A stretch of DNA of 64,000 nt from Streptomyces sp. TG1A-60 (lineage in GTDB: Bacteria; Actinomycetota; Actinomycetes; Streptomycetales; Streptomycetaceae): the NCBI RefSeq assembly GCF_037201975.1, contig NZ_CP147520.1, positions 4,898,001-4,962,000 of the forward strand, written 5' to 3'. The notes below the pieces were generated by a model that had not been told where the DNA came from, searched no databases, and was given only the letters and a program-made list of their open reading frames with translations. The position numbers and the translations under genes were made by a program. Below, piece after piece: positions 57,857 through 64,000 of the stretch (its first letter is position 1; the number at the start of each line of letters is the position of its first letter).

Positions 57857-59091
57857 TAGTGCCGGATCAGGCAATGTTTGCCCTGTCGACGACGGCGCGT
57901 AGGCGTCGGTCGTCGGCATGGCGGTTTCGCCAGATGATGTAGCGGCGGATCATGCTGCCCTGTTCCTTGTGGTCGGCATGGTCGGTGCCGTCGAGGGTGA
58001 AGTAGCGCAAAGCGGTGAACTGGGCCTCGACGCGGTTGAGCCACGAGGAGTTCGTCGGGGTGTAGGCGATCTCGACGTTGTTCGCCGCCGCCCAGGTGCC
58101 GACCCGCTGGCACTTCTTCGTGGTCAGATGCGGGGAAAAGTTGTCGCAGACGATCGCGATGCGGACACCGGCCGGGTAGAGGGTGCGCAGGTAGCGGCAG
58201 AACTCCAGGAACTGAGTGCGTCGCTTGATGGGCTTGATGTGGCCGTAGAGCTTGTCCTTGGCCAGGTCCAGAGCGGCGAACAGGTGCCGCACCCCGCCGT
58301 AGCGGTTGTAGGTCGCCCGCCGACGACGACGTGGTTCACGGTCGGGGTCCTTGTACTTGCCGCCGCGTTCGGCCCACTGCCGGCCAGGGTGGGGCATCAG
58401 GTTGAGCGGCCCGAACTCGTCCAGACAGAAGACGACTTCGGGCTCGCCCTCCTCGGGTATGACCTCGCCGTCGGCGATGGCATACAGGTGCTCGACGCGT
58501 GCCTTCTTGGCCGCGTAGTCCGGGTCGCGGGAGGTCTTCCAGGTCTTCAGGCGTTGAAAGGAGACGCCTTCCTCGCGGAGCAGGATGCGAAGGCCCTCGT
58601 GGCTGATGTCGTCGACCACCCCCTCGGCGACCAGGAAGTCCGCCAGCTTGGTCAGACTCCAGGTCGAGAACGGCAGGTCGTGCTCGGCGGGCTTGGACTT
58701 GGCGATCTTCTTGATCTCGCGACGCTCGGGCAATGTGAACGTCTTGGGCCGGCCGCCCTTGTACTTCGGATACAGCGACTCGAAGCCGTCGGTGTTGAAG
58801 TTGTGGATCACATCGCGGACCCGGTCGTCGCTGGTGAACGACACCTCGGCAATCTTCGCCACCGGCATGCCCTGCGCGGACAGCAGCACCATCTGGGCCC
58901 GCCGCCAGGTCACCACCGACCCAGTCCCCCTGCGGATGATCCGCAGCAGCCGTCTGCCCTCGTCGTCATCGATCTCACGCACGCGTACTCGTTCTGCCAC
59001 CCGGACAGAGTGACGGACACGCGCCGCCCGACACAGCACCCGGACGACGCGTCACATCACAACAGGGCAAACGTTCCCTGCTACGGCACTA
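57857..59091. mobile_element. IS630-family insertion sequence with TA target duplication
   Basis: The 1.2-kb element has terminal inverted repeats of about 30 bp that differ at a few positions (left TAGTGCCGGATCAGGCAATG, right TAGTGCCGTAGCAGGGAACG read inward). Both ends finish in TA, the target duplicated by this family. It carries one transposase gene. The insertion point is the TA of the TAG stop codon of the ATPase gene, and the stop is kept. It lies between the two genes of an ABC operon. Confidence 0.9.
57867..59000 (-). CDS. IS630-family transposase
   Basis: The product is 377 residues from GTG 59000 (VAERVRVREIDDDEG); the open frame extends to 59039. The N-terminal helix-turn-helix contains RRAQMVLLSAQGMPVAKIAE. 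The DDE catalytic core has its acidic residues in VVFCLDEFGPLNLMPH, RIAIVCDNFSPH and NSSWLNRVEAQFTALR. All three are present and the frame is open, so the element may be active. The stop lies 10 bp inside the left end. Confidence 0.92.
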   Translation of the reverse strand: MAERVRVREIDDDEGRRLLRIIRRGTGSVVTWRRAQMVLLSAQGMPVAKIAEVSFTSDDRVRDVIHNFNTDGFESLYPKYKGGRPKTFTLPERREIKKIAKSKPAEHDLPFSTWSLTKLADFLVAEGVVDDISHEGLRILLREEGVSFQRLKTWKTSRDPDYAAKKARVEHLYAIADGEVIPEEGEPEVVFCLDEFGPLNLMPHPGRQWAERGGKYKDPDREPRRRRRATYNRYGGVRHLFAALDLAKDKLYGHIKPIKRRTQFLEFCRYLRTLYPAGVRIAIVCDNFSPHLTTKKCQRVGTWAAANNVEIAYTPTNSSWLNRVEAQFTALRYFTLDGTDHADHKEQGSMIRRYIIWRNRHADDRRLRAVVDRANIA

Positions 59092-59859
59092 GCTCGTGCG
59101 GGCCTTGGTGTCGAACCGCTTCATGCGGTCCAGGACGGAGTCCGCCGTCGGCTCGTAGAACTCGTCGACGACGCGCCCGTCGGCGAGGAAGATGACGCGG
59201 TCCGCGTACGCCGCGGCCACCGGGTCGTGCGTCACCATCACCACGGTCTGCCCCAACTCCCGTACGGAGTTGCGCAGGAAGCCCAGCACCTCGGCCCCCG
59301 AGCGCGAGTCGAGGTTCCCGGTCGGCTCGTCCCCGAAGATGATGTCCGGCCGCGAGGCGAGCGCCCGCGCCACCGCGACGCGCTGCTGCTGGCCGCCGGA
59401 GAGCTGCGCGGGCCGGTGGCTCAACCGGTCGGCCAGGCCCACCATGTGGATCACGGTGTCCAGCCACCGCTTGTCCGGCTTGCGGCCCGCGATGTCCATC
59501 GGGAGGGTGATGTTCTCCAGCGCCGTCAGCGTCGGCAGCAGGTTGAACGCCTGGAAGATGAAGCCGATCTTGTCCCGGCGGAGCCTGGTGAGCTGCTTGT
59601 CCTTCAGCGAGCCCAGCTCGGTCTCACCGATGCGTACGGACCCGGCCGAGAAGGTGTCCAGGCCTGCCACGCAGTGCATCAGCGTGGACTTGCCGGAACC
59701 CGAAGGGCCCATGATCGCGGTGAACCGGGCCTGCCGGAAGTCCACGGTGACCTGGTCCAGGGCGACGACCCGGGTCTCTCCCTGTCCGTAGACCTTCGAC
59801 AGTTCCGTGGCGCGGGCGGCCACGGCGGTGGACCGGTCGGCGAGGGGAGTGGTGGTCAC
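59089..59859 (-). CDS. MacB-type ABC transporter ATP-binding protein (second copy)
   Basis: This 256-residue ATPase starts at GTG 59859. Walker A is GPSGSGKSTLMHCVAGLD, the signature is LSGGQQQRVAVARALA and Walker B is IIFGDEPTGNLDS. It closely resembles the protein at 30271, including the C-terminal PTADSVLDRMKRFD. Its stop codon TAG is formed with the TA at the edge of the IS. Without the IS, about 100 bp would separate it from the permease gene at 57757. Confidence 0.93.
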   Translation of the reverse strand: MTTTPLADRSTAVAARATELSKVYGQGETRVVALDQVTVDFRQARFTAIMGPSGSGKSTLMHCVAGLDTFSAGSVRIGETELGSLKDKQLTRLRRDKIGFIFQAFNLLPTLTALENITLPMDIAGRKPDKRWLDTVIHMVGLADRLSHRPAQLSGGQQQRVAVARALASRPDIIFGDEPTGNLDSRSGAEVLGFLRNSVRELGQTVVMVTHDPVAAAYADRVIFLADGRVVDEFYEPTADSVLDRMKRFDTKARTS

Positions 59860-60345
59860 GGGTGGGAACTCCTGTCGGGAGGAAGGCGTTTTGGGGTGTT
59901 CGGAAGGGCCGTGAGCGAGCCCGGGCGGGTCGAGGACGCGTCGAGGGGCGTGCCGGAGGCCGTACGAGGAACGACTCCATCGTCGGTGCCGAGGAGGGCC
60001 GTGTAGTCAGCCGCTGTTCCGGTTCCGGGGGGCGACTTCGGTCGCACGGGCGGACGGCGCGTCATACCCGGGGATGACGGCCGGACTTCGGGCGCGTCAG
60101 GGGCGGCACGATCGGTGTGCTCCGCACGCCCTGACCGACACGAGTCACCGTGTCACCGCCCGTATCGGCGGTGGGCCACGTGTTCGGGCGGTGAAATTCC
60201 GTCATTCCGCATACGCCCGGCCGTGCCGTCCGAAAGCCTGTTGGCAAGTGCTGATGGACTGTTCCGCGGGCTGATGCACCCTCAGACGTCAATAAAATAA
60301 GACAACATCGGTCCGCTCTTCGGCTGTTCGGGGGAAGGGTCCCGA
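59860..60345. other. Gene-free spacer between the ABC ATPase gene and bldA
   Basis: About 490 bp show no convincing coding frame or RNA gene. It must hold the leftward ATPase promoter and the rightward bldA promoter. Near 60290 there is a short AT-rich patch (CAATAAAATAAGAC). Confidence 0.4.
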
Positions 60346-60351
60346 TAGGCT
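60346..60351 (+). promoter_or_regulatory. Probable bldA promoter -10 box
   Basis: TAGGCT lies 34 bp before the mature tRNA 5' end, a good Streptomyces -10. The -35 about 17 bp upstream (TGTTCG near 60325) is weak. Confidence 0.4.
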
Positions 60352-60379
60352 CGGAAGCTCAGCGCGGAGCCCATGGCCT

Positions 60380-60462
60380 GCCCGGATGGTGGAATGCAGA
60401 CACGGCGAGCTTAAACCTCGCTGCCCCTCGCGGGCGTACCGGTTCAAGTCCGGTTCCGGGCA
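60380..60462 (+). tRNA. bldA: tRNA-Leu (anticodon TAA), bldA
   Basis: The sequence folds as a class II tRNA. The acceptor stem GCCCGGA pairs with TCCGGGC, the anticodon loop CTTAAAC gives TAA, there is a long variable arm (CTGCCCCTCGCGGGCG) and the T loop is GGTTCAAGTCC. CCA is not encoded. TAA reads the rare leucine codon UUA. In Streptomyces this tRNA is bldA, which gates aerial growth and antibiotic production through UUA-containing regulators. Confidence 0.95.
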
Positions 60463-60803
60463 CCTCCGATCAAACTCGCGCAAACCCCTCCATCCCGTCA
60501 CGTATGCCTCATTCCGACGGCACGCGCTCCCTATACCACGGGCGCGCCGAGCCCTCTCGTCGGAGACGACCGGACGGTTCTGACGGCACCTCGGCGGAGG
60601 GGGGTGGTGGTTGATCTCCGGATGGTCGCGGGCCGGTACCGGGTTGGTCATGGGGTGAGGGGGGTGGGGCGGGAAATCAGGGAGGCGCGTAGCGTGTTCG
60701 ATGAACAGGGCAGGGAAAGATCCTCCCCAAGCACTAGAGGCAATCCTTTGCCTACCCATTACTCTTGAGCCAAGGCCACGCAGGGTGGCCATGGAGGAGT
60801 GAA
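60463..60803. other. Spacer between bldA and the Bax-inhibitor-like gene
   Basis: No gene is visible. Near the right end a leader hairpin GGCCAC/GTGGCC (60774-60790) sits just before the GGAGGAG ribosome site of the next gene. Confidence 0.4.
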
Positions 60804-61682
60804 ATGAGGAGCAGCAACCCGGTCTTCTCGCGACGGGGGTTCAGCCGCGACAACGGCCACGCGGGCTTCAACACCGCGCCGCAGGCCGGGGGAGCAGCTG
60901 TCGGCACCCAGGGCACCCCCTACGCCCAGGGCGGCAACCCGTACGCGACGAACCCGTACGCCCAGCAGGACTCCCAACACGGCGCCCCGCCGCAGGCCCC
61001 GGCCACCACCGACCGGATGACGATGGACGACGTCGTCATGCGTTCGGCCCTGACGCTCGGCACGGTCGTCGTCGGCGCGGTCCTCGCGTGGGCCCTCCTG
61101 CCGGTGTCGCCCACGAGTTACGGCCTCGCCATCGGCGCCGCGCTCATCGCCTTCGTCCTGGCGATGGTGCAGGCCTTCAAGCGCAAGGCCTCGCCCGCGC
61201 TGATCCTGACGTACGCCGCCTTCGAGGGTGTCTTCCTCGGTGTGCTCAGCGAGATGTTCAACTCGCGGTGGAGCGGCGCGCCCTTCCAGGCGGTGCTCGG
61301 CACGATGGCCGTCTCCGGCGCCACCCTTCTGGTCTACCGGGCCGGCTGGATCCGGGTCACCGCGCGGTACGCCCGCATCGGCATGACCATCGCGATCGCC
61401 TTCATCCTCGTCATGGCGGTCAACCTGCTGCTCGTCGTCTTCGGGCTCGCCCCGGACGGCGGACTGCGCAGCATGGGCCCGCTCGGCGCGATCGTCGGCA
61501 TCCTCGCGATCCTGCTCGGCGCGTTCTTCCTGACCCTCGACTTCAAGCAGATCGAGGACGGCATCGCCTACGGCGCCCCGCGCGAGGAGTCCTGGCTGGC
61601 CGCGTTCGGCCTCACCATGACCCTGGTGTGGATCTACATCGAGATGCTCCGCCTGGTCGCCATCTTCAGCGGGGACGACTAG
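60804..61682 (+). CDS. Bax inhibitor-1/YccA family membrane protein
   Basis: The 292-residue protein starts at ATG 60804 behind GGAGGAG. A flexible Gly/Gln/Pro N-terminus (to about 70) is followed by seven helices, among them TLGTVVVGAVLAWALLP, YGLAIGAALIAFVLAMVQAF, ILAILLGAFFLTLDFKQIED and WLAAFGLTMTLVWIYIEMLR. The acidic residues in LDFKQIEDG and EML correspond to the conserved ion-sensing Asp pair region of the family. Bacterial members are pH-dependent calcium leak channels; the role in Streptomyces is unknown. Confidence 0.9.
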   Translation: MRSSNPVFSRRGFSRDNGHAGFNTAPQAGGAAVGTQGTPYAQGGNPYATNPYAQQDSQHGAPPQAPATTDRMTMDDVVMRSALTLGTVVVGAVLAWALLPVSPTSYGLAIGAALIAFVLAMVQAFKRKASPALILTYAAFEGVFLGVLSEMFNSRWSGAPFQAVLGTMAVSGATLLVYRAGWIRVTARYARIGMTIAIAFILVMAVNLLLVVFGLAPDGGLRSMGPLGAIVGILAILLGAFFLTLDFKQIEDGIAYGAPREESWLAAFGLTMTLVWIYIEMLRLVAIFSGDD

Positions 61683-61718
61683 AGCGCCTTCCGCCGCGCA
61701 GTGACGGCGTGACACGGT

Positions 61719-61756
61719 CGAAGGGCCCGCGAACCGACAGGTTCGCGGGCCCTTCG
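61719..61756. terminator. Bidirectional hairpin terminator
   Basis: A perfect 17-bp stem (61719-61735 with 61740-61756) and a 4-base loop lie between convergent genes. Confidence 0.85.
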
Positions 61757-61771
61757 TGGTTCTCGGCGCCC

Positions 61772-62002
61772 TCAGCGGAGCTTCCTCGCGGCCCTCCTCA
61801 GGTCGTACTCGTGAATGATCGCTTTGGCGTGGCCGTACGCGAGGTCGTACTCGTGCCGGAGCCAGCTGACCTTCTCCTCGAAGTTGAAGAGAGCGGGGCC
61901 TTCGTCGACTTTGCGAAGCCAGTCGGAGACCTCACGACCGGTGCACTGGGGGATGCGGGCGAGCAGATTGCGGTGGGTCTCCTCGGAGAAGACTTGGGAC
62001 AT
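61772..62002 (-). CDS. DUF4287-type small protein
   Basis: This 76-residue protein starts at ATG 62002. It reads FSEETHRNLLARIPQCTGRE, VSDWLRKVDEGPALFNFEEK and WLRHEYDLAYGHAKAIIHEY, matching the small DUF4287 proteins as I know them. It is all helical, with no catalytic motif visible. Function unknown. Confidence 0.8.
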   Translation of the reverse strand: MSQVFSEETHRNLLARIPQCTGREVSDWLRKVDEGPALFNFEEKVSWLRHEYDLAYGHAKAIIHEYDLRRAARKLR

Positions 62003-62105
62003 CGGCGCCTCCGGACGAAAGGGAATGTAAGCCGGTCCTTCAGGTCACGTTGCCTGAGCGGCGGCCCGTTGGCAACAGCCCGGCGCGGGCGCGTACTCTC
62101 GCGGC

Positions 62106-62417
62106 GTGCTTGATACGACGCCGTTGACCCGTGCCGTGGACCATTTCGCCGACCGGTTGCGGGCCGCTCCGCAGAGCCGGCTGCAGCGGGGCGCCGCCGC
62201 GGAGGCACTGGGGCTGGCCAGGGAGTTGGCACTGCGTGCCCAGCGGCTGGAGTCGCCCGGGGGACCCCTGCGTGAGATGCCGGACGCGGGGATGTTCGCG
62301 GCGGCGGACCAGGTCATGGTGGCCGGCAATGATCTCGCGCTCGTTCTGGTGGACGAGAGCGAGCTGGCGCAAGCCGTGGCGCTGGTGGAGGAGGCGCAGC
62401 GGCGGGCCGGGGTGTGA
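62106..62417 (+). CDS. Small helical hypothetical protein
   Basis: This 103-residue protein starts at GTG 62106. It is Ala/Leu/Arg-rich and predicted helical (LTRAVDHFADRLRAAPQ, LQRGAAAEALGLARELALRA) and ends in DESELAQAVALVEEAQRRAG. There is no signal peptide or known motif. It is divergent from the DUF4287 gene with a 103-bp spacer. I do not recognise a function. Confidence 0.65.
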   Translation: MLDTTPLTRAVDHFADRLRAAPQSRLQRGAAAEALGLARELALRAQRLESPGGPLREMPDAGMFAAADQVMVAGNDLALVLVDESELAQAVALVEEAQRRAGV

Positions 62418-62540
62418 GATCGCGCCCAGGTGCCGTAGGAGCGTGCTCCGGCTCGTGCGTGCGGGTCGTCCGTGGTTGCCCGCGCGGGTTCCCGTGCCCC
62501 TTGGGCGGCGCTCCTGCGGCGACTGCGGCGACTGCGGCGA

Positions 62541-63332
62541 CTACAGAGCCGCGATGACGCGGTCCGCCAGGATGTAGACCATGTCCTCGCCGCACTGGAA
62601 CGTGAGGGTGTAGGCGCCGGAGATGCCCGAGCCGCCCAGGAGGACGGGGGTGTCGCCGGTGTGGAGGGCGCCGGCGAGGCGTTCGGCGGTCTCACGGTGG
62701 CCGGGGGTCATGCAGAGGGTGGTGCCGTCGGCGAAGACATAGACGTCGAGGGTGCCGAGGGGACCCGGACGGACATCGGCCAGCTCGGTGCGGGACGCGG
62801 CGAGGTCCTCCAGGCAGGCGACCGTACGCTCGTGATCGTTGGTGACCGGGGACTGCACCGGCACGAAGTCGGGGTGCGAGGGGTGGCGGCGGCGGGCCGC
62901 GGCAAGCTCCGCGGACTCCCCGGCGAACTCGTCGCCCTCCAGGCTCGGCTCGATCACCGGCTCCAGGTGCTCCAGACCCGCGAAATCGGACTGCCGGGGC
63001 AGGAACAGGTCACTGTCGGGCAGACCCAGCAGCGAGGGCGCGTCGGAGACGTCACGGGCCTCCTGGGCGGCCCAGAAAGCCCGCGCCTCGGCCAGCTCCC
63101 GCTCCCGCTCCTCGGCGAGCGCCTCCGCGACGGCGGCGCGTATCTCCTCCGTGTCGGCGGCCGGACGGGCGGCCGGCACCAGGGCGCGCGCGCCCGCCGT
63201 CCGGCTCTCGGCGAGCTCGGCGCGCAAGGCGGCGACCTGCCGGCGCAGACCCGTGAGGGTGCGCAGGACGGCCACGCCCACGGCGGCGGTGGCGGCCGTG
63301 GTGAGCAGCAAGGCGATCGGCATAGCGCTCAC
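62541..63332 (-). CDS. Membrane-anchored hypothetical protein
   Basis: The 263-residue product starts at 63332. A single N-terminal helix (PIALLLTTAATAAVGVAVLR) is followed by a coiled-coil stretch (RRQVAALRAELAESRTA, VAEALAEERERELAEARAFW). A soluble domain with NDHERTVACLEDLAASRTEL, LDVYVFADGTTLCMTPGHRE and YTLTFQCGEDMVYILADRV completes it. It contains three Cys but no recognised active site. The gene is next to the thiolase gene on the same strand. Confidence 0.65.
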   Translation of the reverse strand: MSAMPIALLLTTAATAAVGVAVLRTLTGLRRQVAALRAELAESRTAGARALVPAARPAADTEEIRAAVAEALAEERERELAEARAFWAAQEARDVSDAPSLLGLPDSDLFLPRQSDFAGLEHLEPVIEPSLEGDEFAGESAELAAARRRHPSHPDFVPVQSPVTNDHERTVACLEDLAASRTELADVRPGPLGTLDVYVFADGTTLCMTPGHRETAERLAGALHTGDTPVLLGGSGISGAYTLTFQCGEDMVYILADRVIAAL

Positions 63333-63528
63333 TGACGTACTCCCGGTTCAAGGTCGACCCCGACTTCCTACATCAGCTTGAAGGGCGGACTAACCAGCTG
63401 TCAGTGCGTAACGTCACGAAACGGGCAGGATCCTACCCCCGGTGTTTGCTGGTGAAACGACTCTGACCTGCGCACATCCCTCTCCGGAGGGAGATAGGTC
63501 ACATCCTGGGGGAGATTGGATCACAAAA

Positions 63529-63565
63529 CGGCCCGGAGCCCCGTGGATTCCGGGGCTCCGGGCCG
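63529..63565. terminator. Hairpin terminator after the thiolase gene
   Basis: A perfect 15-bp stem (63529-63543 with 63551-63565) lies about 50 bp downstream of the leftward thiolase stop. The rest of the spacer to 63333 shows no gene. Confidence 0.8.
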
Positions 63566-63615
63566 CAGCATCACCGCGCGCTCGTATGGCTACGGACGCG
63601 TGCGGTGCGGACCGG

Positions 63616-64000
63616 TCAGCTGAGGCGCTCGATGACCATCGCCATGCCCTGGCCGCCGCCGACGCACATCGTCTCCAGCCCGAACTGCTTGTCGTGGAAC
63701 TGGAGGGAGTTGACGAGCGTGGCGGTGATCCGGGCGCCGGTCATGCCGAAGGGGTGACCGACGGCGATGGCGCCGCCGTTCACGTTCAGCTTGTCCAGCG
63801 GGATGTTCAGGTCGCGGTAGGAGGGGATCACCTGAGCGGCGAAGGCCTCGTTGATCTCGAACAGGTCGATGTCGTCGACGGTGAGGCCCGCGCGCGACAG
63901 GGCCTGCTTCGACGCCTCCACCGGGCCGTAGCCCATGATCTCGGGGGAGAGGCCGGAGACGCCCGTCGAGACGATCCGGGCGAGAGGTGTGAGGCCGAGC
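63616..64000 (-). CDS. Acetyl-CoA acetyltransferase (thiolase), C-terminal part
   Basis: The gene is cut by the right edge; about 128 C-terminal residues are visible. They contain [17 protein letters not shown], the active-site [12 protein letters not shown], the catalytic-His segment [20 protein letters not shown] and the final cysteine loop [19 protein letters not shown], all standard for thiolases. The enzyme joins or cleaves acyl-CoA units in fatty-acid breakdown or acetoacetyl-CoA formation. The exact role cannot be told from this part. Confidence 0.95.
   Translation of the reverse strand, partial: LGLTPLARIVSTGVSGLSPEIMGYGPVEASKQALSRAGLTVDDIDLFEINEAFAAQVIPSYRDLNIPLDKLNVNGGAIAVGHPFGMTGARITATLVNSLQFHDKQFGLETMCVGGGQGMAMVIERLS

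Overview
The window is high-GC actinobacterial DNA. Coding density, GTG/TTG starts, 4-base ATGA/GTGA overlaps and gene content all point to a Streptomyces chromosome. A conserved core block runs from a phosphoenolpyruvate carboxylase gene (11575) to a thiolase gene cut by the right edge. It includes pth, rplY, prs, glmU, mfd, mazG, two rpf genes, eno, ftsB, ppx, ndh and the UUA-decoding leucine tRNA gene bldA. In gene order it resembles the core arm of known Streptomyces chromosomes; this is from memory and was not searched.

Regions. 1-5730: accessory DNA with regulators (LuxR, MarR), a trans-aconitate methyltransferase, a VOC protein and several broken genes (subtilase, ParE-like toxin, GNAT tail, MHS transporter). 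5932-9333: a PaaX-like regulator, then a glycosyltransferase behind an AT-rich spacer. 9468-11173: acyl-CoA desaturase and TetR operon with a twin-dyad operator. 11575-19227: ppc, pth-rplY-prs-glmU, tRNA-Gln. 19238-21607: a broken HTH gene and an orphan histidine kinase. 21762-26977: a compact conflict-type locus that combines three predicted nucleic-acid-active domains (YwqJ-type deaminase, WHH-type HNH nuclease, a second deaminase) with three SUKH-superfamily immunity domains. This is the most unusual system here. 27009-28313: a 62-bp perfect palindrome, a DivIVA-like coiled-coil gene and a MITE-like relic. 28375-37581: MFS exporter, an MacB-type ABC pair and mfd. 37726-44829: secreted HNH lipoprotein, membrane protein with Ser/Thr kinase, SurA-like lipoprotein, mazG, P450. 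45066-53521: two resuscitation-promoting factors (the second behind a predicted c-di-AMP riboswitch), eno, ftsB, DUF501, ppx, a RelE/Phd toxin-antitoxin pair and ndh. 53790-64000: cyclopropane synthase, a second ABC pair split by an IS630-type element, bldA, a Bax-inhibitor-like membrane protein, small hypotheticals and the 3' part of a thiolase gene.

Several housekeeping genes carry single-base frameshifts, mostly in short homopolymers (pth at 15528-15532, mfd near 36788, and genes at 19550 and 38636). The assembly may therefore contain indel errors, and 'pseudogene' here means 'frame broken as given'. In a manual scan I saw no in-frame TTA codon in the intact genes, so bldA does not appear to control its neighbours directly. 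All domain calls are by reading the sequence; no search was run.
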